A stretch of 64,000 nt of DNA from Candidatus Methanosphaera massiliense (lineage in GTDB: Archaea; Methanobacteriota; Methanobacteria; Methanobacteriales; Methanobacteriaceae), in contig NZ_JARBXM010000001.1 in NCBI RefSeq assembly GCF_028890305.1, positions 1,282,501 to 1,346,500 of the forward strand, written 5' to 3'. How positions within the stretch are numbered: the first letter of the stretch is position 1; each line of letters starts with the position of its first letter. Positions 53,663 to 63,652 of the stretch are shown here, one piece after another. Position numbers and translations under genes: made by a program. The notes below the pieces were generated by a model that was not told the origin of the DNA, did no database searches, and saw nothing but the letters and a program-made list of their open reading frames with translations.

Positions 53663-56560
53663 ATGTCTGCACCACAAGAAATAATAGACTTAGTCAAAAC
53701 ATTTAAAAGAAATGAACATCTTTACAAAGATGCTACACAATATGATGAAGAAAATACTAAAATTGACTTTATTAACCCCTTCTTTGAAGCTTTGGGATGG
53801 GACGTACATAATAAACAAAAAAGGTCCCCCCTATATAAAGATGTAGAATTTGAAAATAGCATTAAAATTGGAAATAAAACAAAAGCACCAGACTATGCTT
53901 TCAGAATTGGTGGAACACCCAAATTTTTTGTAGAAGCAAAAAAACCAAGTGTAGAAATAGAAACAGATAAAAATCCAGCATTCCAAATAAGAAGATATGG
54001 ATGGAGTGCAGGACTAGATTTATGTATTCTCACTGATTTTGAAACACTTGCAGTATATGAAACAACCACTAAACCTGATAAAAATCAAAGTGCAAGTATT
54101 GGTAGAATTAAATTTTATCATTATTCAGAATATATTGATAAATGGGATGAAATTTATAATCTATTTAGTAAAGATGCTGTACTACAAGGAAAATTTGATA
54201 ATTATATATCTGGACATGAAGGTATTAAAAAGGGAACTACTAGGGTAGATGCGGAATTCCTTAAAGAGATAGAACAATGGAGAGAAATATTAGCTAAAAA
54301 TATAGCACTTAGAAACAGTGAATTAACAGTTGAAGAACTAAACTATGCTGTGCAACTTATAATTGATCGTATAATATTTCTAAGAATAGCAGAAGATAGA
54401 GGAATAGAAAGATATGAAACGTTAAAAAAACTATTAGAAAAAGAGGATATTTATCATAATTTCTGTAAACTATGTAAAAAAGCAGATTCGGAGTATAATA
54501 GTGGACTTTTTCATTTTACAACAGAAAACGATAATGATTTTACAGTAGATACTTACACGCTTAGTTTAAATATTGATGATAAGATATTTAAAGAAATATT
54601 TTCTAATCTTTATTATCCTAATAGTCCCTATGAATTTAAAGTGTTACCTATTGAAATATTAGGACAAGTATATGAACAATTCTTAGGAAAAACAATTAGA
54701 TTAACCCCTGGACATCATGCAAAAGTAGAAGAAAGACCTGAAATTAAGAAAGTTGGAGGTGTTTATTATACTCCACAAAAGGTAACTAAATATATAGTGG
54801 AAAATACTATAGGTTTATTGATTGATGATAAAACACCCGAGGAAATAAGTAAAATAAAAATATTGGATCCATCATGTGGGTCAGGTAGTTTCTTATTAAG
54901 AGCTTACACATATTTATTAGATTATCATTTAAATTATTATCTTAAACCAGAAGTTAAAACACCAAAAGAAGTAGTATATGAAAAAAATGGAAATTATTAT
55001 TTAACTATACGAGAAAAGAAAAGAATTTTAAAAAACAATATTTATGGAGTAGATATAGATCCTCTTGCAATAGAAGTAACTAAACTAAGTTTATTACTTA
55101 AAGTACTGGAAGATCAGTTTAAAGATGAATTACAACAACAAAGAACATTATTCCATGAAAGAGCATTACCCAATTTAAATGATAATATTAAATGTGGTAA
55201 CTCTCTTGTAAGCATGGATGTATATGATAAAGAATACAAAGATATAGATAAACCGAATATGGAACATCCTTTTAATTATGAATTTGAATTTAAAGAGGTA
55301 TTTGACAAAGGAGGATTTGATATTATTATAGGCAATCCTCCATTCGTTCGACAAGAATCTATAAAAGATATGAAAGAATATCTAAAAGATCATTATGATA
55401 TATACACTGGAGAATCAGATAAATATGTATACTTCTTTGAAAAATCACTTAAACTACTAAAACAAGGAGGGTATTTAGGATATATATGTTCAAATACTTA
55501 TACAAGAACAAAATATGGAAAAGGATTACGAAATAAATTAACATCTGACACTACAATAATTAGATACAACGAATGTAAAAAAGTCTTTAAAGCAACAGTA
55601 GACACAAGTATTATTATTGTTCAAAATAAAAAACCAAAAGAAAATCATAAAATATCAATTAATAATAATAAATATTTTTTAAACCAAACCTTATTAACTG
55701 ATAAAAGTTGGGCTATAAAACCTCCGGAAGTAATTAAGTTAAAGAATAAATTATTAGATATGAAAACTACAATTAAAACAATTAAACATATTAAGATTTA
55801 TAGAGGATTAGTTACAGGTTGTAATGAAGCATTTTATGTTAATGAAACTACCAAAAAGGAATTAATTTCTAAAAATATTAAAAATAAGGAATTAATTAAA
55901 CCAATAATAAAAGGAAAAAATTTATCAACATATAATTTAAAATTTGATAATTTGTATGTATTATGTACAGCTAATGGAATAAATATTAAAAAAGAATACC
56001 CTGATATTTTTGAATATTTAACTCAATTTGAAGATAAATTAAAAAAGAGATATGATAAAGGGGATAAATGGTTTAATTTAAGAAATTGTACTTATTATGA
56101 TGTTTTTGAAATTCCTAAAATAATCTATAGTCGGATTGCACAAAAACCCCAATTTTATTACGATAAAAATAAATATTATGCGGATGCAACATCATTTATA
56201 ATGCACTCTGAAACAATATCTATGCCATATTTAACTTCATTATTAAACTCAAATACTTTATATTGGTTAATTAGATTAATAGCGAATTCTTTATCTAAAA
56301 AAGGTTTTGAATATCGAAAAACATATGTTGAACAATTACCTATTCCTGTAGTTACTCCTGAAAAACAAGACGAAATCGGAAAATATACGTTAAACATACA
56401 ATCATTATATGAAAAGTTAGACGTTGTTAAAACACCACTACAAAAAAAAGAGATACAGCAGAGAATAACACTACTAGAAAAAGAAGTTAATAATAAAATA
56501 TATGAATTATATGAATTAACACCAGGAGAAATACAACTTATCGAAGATGAATTACAATAA
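53663..56560 (+). CDS. type IIG-like restriction-modification enzyme (fused nuclease and adenine methyltransferase)
   Basis: 965 residues. The N-terminal nuclease domain has the PD-(D/E)xK signature P76-D77...E91-A-K93. A helical linker follows to about residue 340. The N6-adenine methyltransferase has motif I DPSCGSGSFL (near residue 402) and motif IV NPPF (near 558). The C-terminal part (residues about 700-920), with YYADATSFIMH and KKGFEYRKTYVEQLPIPV, is a TaqI-type target-recognition domain ending in a coiled coil. One chain both cuts and methylates, as in Eco57I-like enzymes. Recognition site unknown. No separate S or R gene nearby. Confidence 0.9.
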   Translation: MSAPQEIIDLVKTFKRNEHLYKDATQYDEENTKIDFINPFFEALGWDVHNKQKRSPLYKDVEFENSIKIGNKTKAPDYAFRIGGTPKFFVEAKKPSVEIETDKNPAFQIRRYGWSAGLDLCILTDFETLAVYETTTKPDKNQSASIGRIKFYHYSEYIDKWDEIYNLFSKDAVLQGKFDNYISGHEGIKKGTTRVDAEFLKEIEQWREILAKNIALRNSELTVEELNYAVQLIIDRIIFLRIAEDRGIERYETLKKLLEKEDIYHNFCKLCKKADSEYNSGLFHFTTENDNDFTVDTYTLSLNIDDKIFKEIFSNLYYPNSPYEFKVLPIEILGQVYEQFLGKTIRLTPGHHAKVEERPEIKKVGGVYYTPQKVTKYIVENTIGLLIDDKTPEEISKIKILDPSCGSGSFLLRAYTYLLDYHLNYYLKPEVKTPKEVVYEKNGNYYLTIREKKRILKNNIYGVDIDPLAIEVTKLSLLLKVLEDQFKDELQQQRTLFHERALPNLNDNIKCGNSLVSMDVYDKEYKDIDKPNMEHPFNYEFEFKEVFDKGGFDIIIGNPPFVRQESIKDMKEYLKDHYDIYTGESDKYVYFFEKSLKLLKQGGYLGYICSNTYTRTKYGKGLRNKLTSDTTIIRYNECKKVFKATVDTSIIIVQNKKPKENHKISINNNKYFLNQTLLTDKSWAIKPPEVIKLKNKLLDMKTTIKTIKHIKIYRGLVTGCNEAFYVNETTKKELISKNIKNKELIKPIIKGKNLSTYNLKFDNLYVLCTANGINIKKEYPDIFEYLTQFEDKLKKRYDKGDKWFNLRNCTYYDVFEIPKIIYSRIAQKPQFYYDKNKYYADATSFIMHSETISMPYLTSLLNSNTLYWLIRLIANSLSKKGFEYRKTYVEQLPIPVVTPEKQDEIGKYTLNIQSLYEKLDVVKTPLQKKEIQQRITLLEKEVNNKIYELYELTPGEIQLIEDELQ

Positions 56561-56738
56561 CATATACATCACATTCATCTTTTATAATTCCTTTGATTAA
56601 TTACTCTATTATTTATTTATCTTTCCTATATTTTGTCTCATTTACTGCAAAATTTACCAATTATTCTCACAAATAAAGATTTTTTAAAATATAAAAAACA
56701 TAGAGAAAAAAAGAATAAACTATAATAACTTTATATAA

Positions 56739-57038
56739 TTAAAATATCAATAAAATACGTAAATCCCCATATTTCTTTTTATTATCCTCATCTTTTAAAG
56801 TATGAGTAACTTTTCGACCTTTTTGAGAAACCATCAAATTATCTGGACGTCTATAATATCCAATATATCCTTTACGAATTAAATTATTAATAGCTTTATC
56901 ACATTTTTTATGAAGTTTATTAGGAACACGTTTCAAAATTGTTTGTCTTTGAACATTACAATTTTTTGAAATATTCAAACCACCCAAAATTATTAGAACT
57001 TTCTTTTCATATTCAGAAAATTCTTCTTCATTTGACAT
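56739..57038 (-). CDS. winged-helix-like hypothetical protein
   Basis: 99 residues. EYEKKVLIILGGLNISKNCNVQRQTILKRVPN and KCDKAINNLIRKGYIGYYRRPDNLMVSQKG look like a winged-helix DNA-binding domain. It is the third gene of a minus-strand trio (57745, 57320, 57038), 9 nt after the second, and converges with the restriction-modification gene. Confidence 0.6.
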   Translation of the reverse strand: MSNEEEFSEYEKKVLIILGGLNISKNCNVQRQTILKRVPNKLHKKCDKAINNLIRKGYIGYYRRPDNLMVSQKGRKVTHTLKDEDNKKKYGDLRILLIF

Positions 57039-57047
57039 TTAATCCTC

Positions 57048-57320
57048 CTAATTTTTAGATGATTTTTTATATTTTTGAGCTTCAGAAATTAATAATTGAC
57101 CAATTTGTTCAGCAGTTTCAGGTGTTAAAATAATATCCATTTCTGCTTTTCTTGATATACTTAATGGGTTTCCAGGGATAATACGATTAGATAATAAAAT
57201 CAAGTGGATTTCATTTGGAGTAGATAACACGCCTCCACCATTTACGTATTTTTGTTCTAATTCATCGTCCACATCAGGAAATTGATTATAATTTATATCT
57301 TTAGTAACATTTTTACTCAT
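57048..57320 (-). CDS. DUF3467-like small protein
   Basis: 90 residues. EQKYVNGGGVLSTPNEIHLILLSNRI followed by MDIILTPETAEQIGQLLISEAQKYKK resembles the DUF3467 pattern (Y-x-N-x-V...P-x-D-x-x-L...L-S-P-x-x-A). Its function is unknown. Middle gene of the trio; GTGATAAAAAATG starts it. Confidence 0.5.
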   Translation of the reverse strand: MSKNVTKDINYNQFPDVDDELEQKYVNGGGVLSTPNEIHLILLSNRIIPGNPLSISRKAEMDIILTPETAEQIGQLLISEAQKYKKSSKN

Positions 57321-57340
57321 TTTTTATCACACCAATAATA

Positions 57341-57745
57341 CTATATACTCACTAATTCACATGATTTAATAGGTGATTCTTCTTTTAAATACGTGAACGT
57401 AGCTTTATTCCCTGAATTTTGTTCAATATAGTTTATATCCGAAGAAAAGGTTTTTACTTCATTAAAAATTCCCTTTTTATTCATTTCTTTAATTTTCCTA
57501 GAATATTCTTCATTATCAATTAAACTTAAATAAATAACACGCTTATCTTTTAGGTTTAATTCGTATTCTCCATTGCGTTCAGAGAGTACTCCTATTTTTA
57601 CTAAAATAGTTAAATCAGGTAATGGATTAGAAACTTCACTAATCCGTCTAACATCATCCAAAGTTAAACTGTAACCTTCATTATCTAAAAAGGATTCTAA
57701 AATCTCAATTCTACTAGAATCCCCTAAAAAATCATTTAATATCAT
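57341..57745 (-). CDS. archaeal winged-helix-type protein
   Basis: 134 residues. GDSSRIEILESFLDNEGYSLTLDDVRRISEVS and LVKIGVLSERNGEYELNLKDK form a typical archaeal winged helix. The C-terminal half is unlike anything I know. First gene of the trio, with AGGAGAAAAATATA before ATG. It may regulate the operon itself. Confidence 0.6.
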   Translation of the reverse strand: MILNDFLGDSSRIEILESFLDNEGYSLTLDDVRRISEVSNPLPDLTILVKIGVLSERNGEYELNLKDKRVIYLSLIDNEEYSRKIKEMNKKGIFNEVKTFSSDINYIEQNSGNKATFTYLKEESPIKSCELVSI

Positions 57746-57961
57746 TATATTTTTCTCCTATAAGTAACATGTGGTAATAATTCTAATTTTTGTTATTATA
57801 CCTTTTTTTTGGTTGGTTTTAGTTTAATAATGGTATATCCTTTTATAATTTTAGAGAGGTAATGTACTATTTTTTTCATAATTAAAAGAATAAATCCTCC
57901 TTCGAATCGATATGTTATACTTTATTTAATATGAATATGTATATGAACTAAGGAGTATTAT

Positions 57962-58216
57962 TTAATTGTATACTTTGGATCTATTTTCAATGCGTCCAAT
58001 ATATATACAATTATTTAATACTTTAAAACATATTCTGTAATCTCCTTTTCTTGCTCTTTTATATTGTGGATATTTCTTTACTTTTTTATAACTGGAATCA
58101 TTTGGATTTTCCATTATTTCTTCTAATTTTTTATAAATTATTTTATAAGCTTCTGGATTTTTCTTTTTATAATATTTTAATTGTTTTAAAGCAGAACGTT
58201 TAAATTCTAATTCCAT
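57962..58216 (-). CDS. RelE/ParE-family toxin
   Basis: 84 residues. ELEFKRSALKQLKYYKKKNPEAYKIIYKKLEEI...YKRARKGDYRICFKVLNNCIYIGRIENRSKVYN is the RelE fold with the conserved basic residues and the R-x-G-D-Y-R-I strand. RelE toxins cleave mRNA on the ribosome. Its gene starts 2 nt after the antitoxin gene. Confidence 0.88.
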   Translation of the reverse strand: MELEFKRSALKQLKYYKKKNPEAYKIIYKKLEEIMENPNDSSYKKVKKYPQYKRARKGDYRICFKVLNNCIYIGRIENRSKVYN

Positions 58217-58218
58217 TG

Positions 58219-58437
58219 TTAATCCTCTAAGTATTCTTCAAGTTCAGTTAATGAATTGAAATGTATTGTTTTTCCTTGTTCAAGTTCTTCGTCTGCTTCT
58301 ATTAAATCTTTAATTTCATGATATTCATCGTAGTCTTCTAGTAAGCGTTGGATAATATCATTATATGTGTCATTTTTATTTCCTTTTAATCCTAGTTGGT
58401 AGTGTACACTATCACTTATTTTAATTGTTTTGGACAT
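58219..58437 (-). CDS. RelB-type antitoxin
   Basis: 72 residues. An N-terminal ribbon-helix-helix-like DNA-binding part (KTIKISDSVHYQLGLKGNKNDTYNDIIQRLLEDY) is followed by an acidic C-terminus that would wrap the toxin. It is the first gene of the toxin-antitoxin operon, which it probably autoregulates. An insertion sequence has landed 80 bp upstream. Confidence 0.82.
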   Translation of the reverse strand: MSKTIKISDSVHYQLGLKGNKNDTYNDIIQRLLEDYDEYHEIKDLIEADEELEQGKTIHFNSLTELEEYLED

Positions 58438-58509
58438 ATTATATCAAACCTCTATTAATTATTATATTATAATTATTATAAGTATTATACTAATTATATT
58501 AGTTATAAT

Positions 58510-59728
58510 TTAATTTGGGCTTTGTAGAAAACATATAATTTTATAATAAAAATCTTTATGAAAACATTATCAGATCTTTTAAAATTAAATTATAATAGAA
58601 AATAGATAATTAAATAAAAAAATTACACTTGAAATTAATCTAAATTATAAAATCAAAGAATAATAATAAGTTTAAAAGTAATACAATAAGAATAAGTATT
58701 TATTTAAAGAGTAGAATAGATATAAATATGCTAAACGAAAATATCTATTCTACAAATAAGTATTTGAATTCTAAACAACTTAAACTTTTCGATTTTGGAA
58801 TTCAAAGACAAAATAATAATTATTTATCAGAAATATCCAAAAATGAAAAAATAAATTTAACACACAATATGATGTTAGATTTCGTATTAACAGCATATAA
58901 TTATGCTAAATTAACTTTTAACAAATATTCATCACACTATTCAAAGAAAAAATACACACAACCACAATTATTTGCAATAATAGCTTATAAAATATACAAT
59001 AAATACGATTACAGAACAACAATTGATAATCTAAACGTATCAACTAAATTACAGAAAGCTTTAAGACTAAAAACGATACCACATCACACAACAATTCAGA
59101 AATTCTTCAAAAGAATAGAAACAAAACAAATAAACAATATTAACAGACTATTATTACAATATTTCCCTGTGAAAGAGTGTTATTTCAGTTTAGATGGAAC
59201 AGGATACACTAATTCCTATTCAGACATCTATTACAACAATAGAACAAATAAAACAAGACGACAATACATAAAAAACCATATCACAATCGATTCAAAATAT
59301 ATGTTAATAAGACATTACAATGCTTTAAAAGGACCAAAATTCGATACAGTATTTGCAATAAGTGCAATTAGAGCAATAAAGAAGTACAAACCACGGTATA
59401 TATTAGCAGATAGAGCATATGACTCAGAAATAATTAAAAAAACAATAGTAGAAGAAACAACAGCATTACCACAAATACCTGTGAAAACTAGACAAAAATC
59501 AGGAAAATATAGGAGTAAATGTAGAACTATCTTCTTAAAACCAGTATATAACTTCAGAAATCAAGTAGAATGTGTGAATAGTATTCAAAAAAGAAGATTT
59601 AATGGAATAAACAATAGTAGATCTACGAAATTACAAATAAAAGAAACAAAATTAAAAAATGTGTTTTATAATATTTATAGATCTATTCAAATTTTGCAAA
59701 AATAGGATTTCTACAAAGCCTTAATTTG
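58510..59728. mobile_element. complete insertion sequence with 13-bp inverted ends and 8-bp target duplications
   Basis: The element spans 58518-59720 (1203 bp). Its ends are GGCTTTGTAGAAA (58518-58530) and the exact reverse complement TTTCTACAAAGCC (59708-59720). The 8-bp sequence TTAATTTG is duplicated directly outside both ends (58510-58517 and 59721-59728). Intact ends, perfect duplications and an uninterrupted transposase mean a recent insertion. The family is IS4/IS5-like by its transposase. Confidence 0.95.
58728..59705 (+). CDS. DDE transposase (IS4/IS5 superfamily)
   Basis: 325 residues, uninterrupted. An N-terminal helix-turn-helix-like part (QPQLFAIIAYKIYNKYDYRTTIDNL) precedes the DDE core: D156 in FSLDGTGY, D228 in ILADRAYDSE and E281 in NQVECVNSIQKRRF. 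This is the layout of IS4/IS5-type transposases. It fills the element, ending 15 bp before the right end. Confidence 0.92.
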   Translation: MLNENIYSTNKYLNSKQLKLFDFGIQRQNNNYLSEISKNEKINLTHNMMLDFVLTAYNYAKLTFNKYSSHYSKKKYTQPQLFAIIAYKIYNKYDYRTTIDNLNVSTKLQKALRLKTIPHHTTIQKFFKRIETKQINNINRLLLQYFPVKECYFSLDGTGYTNSYSDIYYNNRTNKTRRQYIKNHITIDSKYMLIRHYNALKGPKFDTVFAISAIRAIKKYKPRYILADRAYDSEIIKKTIVEETTALPQIPVKTRQKSGKYRSKCRTIFLKPVYNFRNQVECVNSIQKRRFNGINNSRSTKLQIKETKLKNVFYNIYRSIQILQK

Positions 59729-60342
59729 TTTAAAGGAAGGGGTATGTTTTTTTTGAATATTATTTTAGTTCATTTTATGTATTTTATAATTCACTTTATT
59801 AGTACAATAATTGTATATACTACAAAGAATTATAATACATAATTAATAATAACTAGGTGGAATTACATATACCAAAGAACAAACTAATTGAAATATTAAC
59901 ATTTCTCGAAACAATCACAACAGACAAAATTAATGTTTGTGGATAATATTATAAAACTAATACATATACTTATAATAAAACACCTACTTTCAACTAAAAC
60001 ATAACATTAACCTAATCTTTTGACAAATTTATTTCATGTTTAATCAGTATATTTTTAGGTAGTGTTTATTAAATCAGAATAATACTTATTTAAATGAATT
60101 CACTTAATCATAGGATAATTATGATATACTTGACGTAGTTCATTTAATTCTTTTTCATGTTTAATTATTAATTGTTGACAATCAATAGTAACCTTAAAAT
60201 CATCTACTAATGGTATTATTACATCAAATATTTAATTTAAAGAAACCAACATAGTAAAATAATAGAAAAGATTATAACTCCTATAAGTATATACTATTAT
60301 ATAACCTATTCTAAAAAAATTATAGGAGTGAAATAATCAAAT
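59729..60342. other. intergenic region with small gene remnants
   Basis: About 610 bases. Plus strand 59869-59946: IPKNKLIEILTFLETITTD..., open from an ATA eight nt behind GGTGG, 25 codons. Minus strand about 60231-60100: IFDVIIPLVDDFKVTIDCQQ..., ending YHNYPMIK, with no start. Both look like real protein fragments and are probably decayed genes. The rest is A/T-rich. Confidence 0.4.
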
Positions 60343-61074
60343 ATGAGAACTAAAAACATGATAATAATAGTAGTAGCAGCAATAATTATATGTGCTATAG
60401 GAGTTGGAGCATACTACTTAACCCAATCAGAATATAAAACTATTTCCATGACTGGAATAACAATAGAAGTACCTAACAGTGATACAACAGTTAATAATAA
60501 CAGTGCAAACTATAACACCTATGATGACCACGATAATAATCTATCAATAAAGACATGGGCATTACGAGACCTAGCTGATGCAAATGGAACAGCACAAGCA
60601 GTAATAGATATAGGATTACAATATGGAAGTAATCTAGCACAAAATGTTACCTATAATAATGTATCCGTGTCAAATAAGAGTGGTACTTATTCATATTATG
60701 AAACAGACGAACAAAATAAGTGTATAATACTAATTACTGGTACAAACATTGATGCTGTTACACATGCAGCTAAAAGTATTAATAAAACAGGTATAAATCC
60801 TGTGGGGGGAAATACTACTCTTGCAAATCTAACACTTAATAATACAACTAATACTACTACATTAAGTACAGCAACTCCAAGTAGTTCTAAATCACAATCA
60901 ACAAGTAAAAGTAGAAGTAGTTCATCAAATAAACCAGATTATACTGATACAGACCAGTATAAGAAGGGATACATTGATGAGAATGGATATACTACGGGTA
61001 AAGGACAGTTTCAAGAAGCAGGACTTAGCCCACGAGAACAACAGAAACGATTACAGGAAATAGGAGATAGTTAA
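60343..61074 (+). CDS. membrane-anchored surface protein, paralogue of the 47680 gene
   Basis: 243 residues. The anchor MRTKNMIIIVVAAIIICAI is followed by the shared domain: YKTISMTGITIEVPNSDTTV, SANYNTYDDHDNNLSIKTW and KSGTYSYYETDEQNKCIILI. A Thr/Ser-rich linker and a charged end (TDQYKKGYIDENGYTTGKGQ...REQQKRLQEIGDS) differ from the paralogue. TAGGAGTGA precedes the ATG. It lies on the opposite strand from 47680-48426, at the other end of the defence island. Confidence 0.78.
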   Translation: MRTKNMIIIVVAAIIICAIGVGAYYLTQSEYKTISMTGITIEVPNSDTTVNNNSANYNTYDDHDNNLSIKTWALRDLADANGTAQAVIDIGLQYGSNLAQNVTYNNVSVSNKSGTYSYYETDEQNKCIILITGTNIDAVTHAAKSINKTGINPVGGNTTLANLTLNNTTNTTTLSTATPSSSKSQSTSKSRSSSSNKPDYTDTDQYKKGYIDENGYTTGKGQFQEAGLSPREQQKRLQEIGDS

Positions 61075-61250
61075 AAAAAATAATTGAGGAGAAATACCAA
61101 TACAGTTACATGCATGGTGAGTACACTCAAATCATATAGTTTATTATTATATTATCACTTAGGGGTTACTGTAACTTATAGGGTCTTCCATGAATTTTAT
61201 ATAAACTTGCATCTGCTTCTGGGACATATGTAACTGTATACAATTTTTTT

Positions 61251-61478
61251 TTATTCTTCCTTTTTTTCTTTTTCTTCACATTTCAAGGTAACCCAGTCAG
61301 GTTCTCCTATAAATTCAAGTGAATCTAATACCATACTTGTAAGATAATATTTTTCAAACATTTCTTTTTCGTATTTGTATGGGTTTTGTATCATATAGTA
61401 TAGGTCTTCTGATATTTTTGTTTGTGTTTTTAATACATTTTCTTGTATTTTATTTATTTTTTTCCTGTATTTCTTCAT
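61251..61478 (-). CDS. small charged protein next to the array 2 leader
   Basis: 75 residues. KKYRKKINKIQENVLKTQTKISEDLYYMIQNPYKYEKEMFEKYYL is helical and basic; the end is acidic (EEKEKKEE). GGAAAGTA stands before the ATG. It runs away from CRISPR array 2, 46 bp from the first repeat, so its promoter overlaps the leader. No family recognised. Confidence 0.5.
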   Translation of the reverse strand: MKKYRKKINKIQENVLKTQTKISEDLYYMIQNPYKYEKEMFEKYYLTSMVLDSLEFIGEPDWVTLKCEEKEKKEE

Positions 61479-61523
61479 TACTTTCCTGTTGCATATATAT
61501 CACCTTTAACTTATATTATGTAT
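61479..61523 (+). promoter_or_regulatory. leader-proximal sequence of CRISPR array 2
   Basis: A short AT-rich stretch between the 61251 gene and the first repeat. The full leader probably extends back through this small gene to about 61080. Side inferred from repeat orientation only. Confidence 0.35.
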
Positions 61524-63528
61524 GTTTACATACTATAAAGTCTATTTTAAAGTCTAATAATGCTGCTAGGTCATCAAAGTTATAGAGGTTTACATACTAT
61601 AAAGTCTATTTTAAAGATACTAGTCATTATGACAAGTATGGTCCAATTTACGGGGTTTACATACTATAAAGTCTATTTTAAAGTTCAAGTAGTTCATCGT
61701 ATAATTCATCTAGATGATCTTTGTTTACATACTATAAAGTCTATTTTAAAGAAGGTGAGAAAACAACATATCATCGTGCTTATCTTAGTTTACATACTAT
61801 AAAGTCTATTTTAAAGATAATTATTTTTCAGATAATTTTACAATTGATTCAAAGTTTACATACTATAAAGTCTATTTTAAAGGATAAAACAGCTTGTATG
61901 AGTATTACTCATTTTAGTGAGTTTACATACTATAAAGTCTATTTTAAAGAAAATCGTTATTATATTGAAGGAGTTACTGTTACTTAGTTTACATACTATA
62001 AAGTCTATTTTAAAGTGATGAAATAGAAGTAGACCTTACACTTGTACCTGAGTTTACATACTATAAAGTCTATTTTAAAGATGCTAATGGATCACATACA
62101 CTTATTATAAATTATAGGTTTACATACTATAAAGTCTATTTTAAAGTACAAAAATTAGTGGAATATGTCTTGATTATATACGTAGTTTACATACTATAAA
62201 GTCTATTTTAAAGCATGTTATTTTTAGTAATGCATTTATTACTGATAAAGTTTACATACTATAAAGTCTATTTTAAAGTTTGGTCTCGTAACTTGTTGAA
62301 CTGGTCAGTAATATGTTTACATACTATAAAGTCTATTTTAAAGCTTTGATTCTTGTGGTTATTAGTGAGTTATTGGTGAGGTTTACATACTATAAAGTCT
62401 ATTTTAAAGCAAGAAAAGGAAGGGATGATGTAATCAAAATGTATGACGTTTACATACTATAAAGTCTATTTTAAAGATGGTACATGGGTTGACGGAGCAT
62501 CTGCATTATCCAGGTTTACATACTATAAAGTCTATTTTAAAGCATATTAGATAATATTTTTGCTTGTCCCATAGATAAGTTTACATACTATAAAGTCTAT
62601 TTTAAAGCCGTCCCAAATACACGGCAATAGCTGTGAATGATTGGTTTACATACTATAAAGTCTATTTTAAAGGATACAAACACTCAAATTAATGAAGCAT
62701 TACTGTGGGTTTACATACTATAAAGTCTATTTTAAAGTCAAGTTTGTAAACAGTTCGAAGAAATAAGTACCTAGGTTTACATACTATAAAGTCTATTTTA
62801 AAGGTGGAAATTATTGTTAGTGGTATTATTGGTGCTTATACGTTTACATACTATAAAGTCTATTTTAAAGAAGCTGAAGGAGGATGTTTTCCACACGTTT
62901 GTATTGAGTTTACATACTATAAAGTCTATTTTAAAGGGTATTAGCGTAATCTGGGCAGCTGGACATAATAGCGAGTTTACATACTATAAAGTCTATTTTA
63001 AAGGATATGTTTTTAATACTGCTTGTTGACGATAATATAAGTTTACATACTATAAAGTCTATTTTAAAGTGATAAGTTGATTGCTAAAAAGGTGCAGTAT
63101 AGTAAGGGTTTACATACTATAAAGTCTATTTTAAAGGAGAATTCCTTACTTATGGATTGTCGGTTAGTGGGGTTTACATACTATAAAGTCTATTTTAAAG
63201 GGTAATTATACATGTACAGTAACACTCACAATACCAAGGTTTACATACTATAAAGTCTATTTTAAAGAAAAGCATCCCCTCTAAATAAGCTAAAAATCAT
63301 CAGGTTTACATACTATAAAGTCTATTTTAAAGTTGTTATGTTTATATTATAATTATGTGTATACTCGGGTTTACATACTATAAAGTCTATTTTAAAGCCT
63401 CTATTATAGACAAATCAAATTAGCTGCTGAAGGGTTTACATACTATAAAGTCTATTTTAAAGAACTTATATTATTTTCAAAGGTAATCTTTTTTTCAGTG
63501 TTTACATACTATAAAGTCTATTTTAAAG
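61524..63528 (+). CRISPR. CRISPR array 2: 31 repeats, 30 spacers
   Basis: The 29-bp repeat starts GTTTACATACT, continues ATAAAGT and ends CTATTTTAAAG. I counted 31 copies from 61524 to 63528, all intact by eye, with spacers of 35-39 bp. It differs from the array 1 repeat only at positions 5, 6 and 14. It lies beside cas2 and cas1, whose genes run toward it from the right. The intact terminal repeats and length suggest an active or recently active array. Confidence 0.97.
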
Positions 63529-63652
63529 GCCAGCTAATATGATGTATTATTACTATAAGAAAGTCTAAGTTGTCTTATATTATTATTTTATTTTGTCTAC
63601 ATATAATAATGTTGTTTTTATTGATACGTGGACAAGATTTTTATATAATTAT

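Noticed and set aside
61560-63029. Several long frames across CRISPR array 2 with repeated phrases such as LHTIKSILK and FTYYKVYFK
   Set aside because: They are translations of the CRISPR repeat itself. The phrases recur once per repeat, the spacers are unrelated and there are no ribosome sites.
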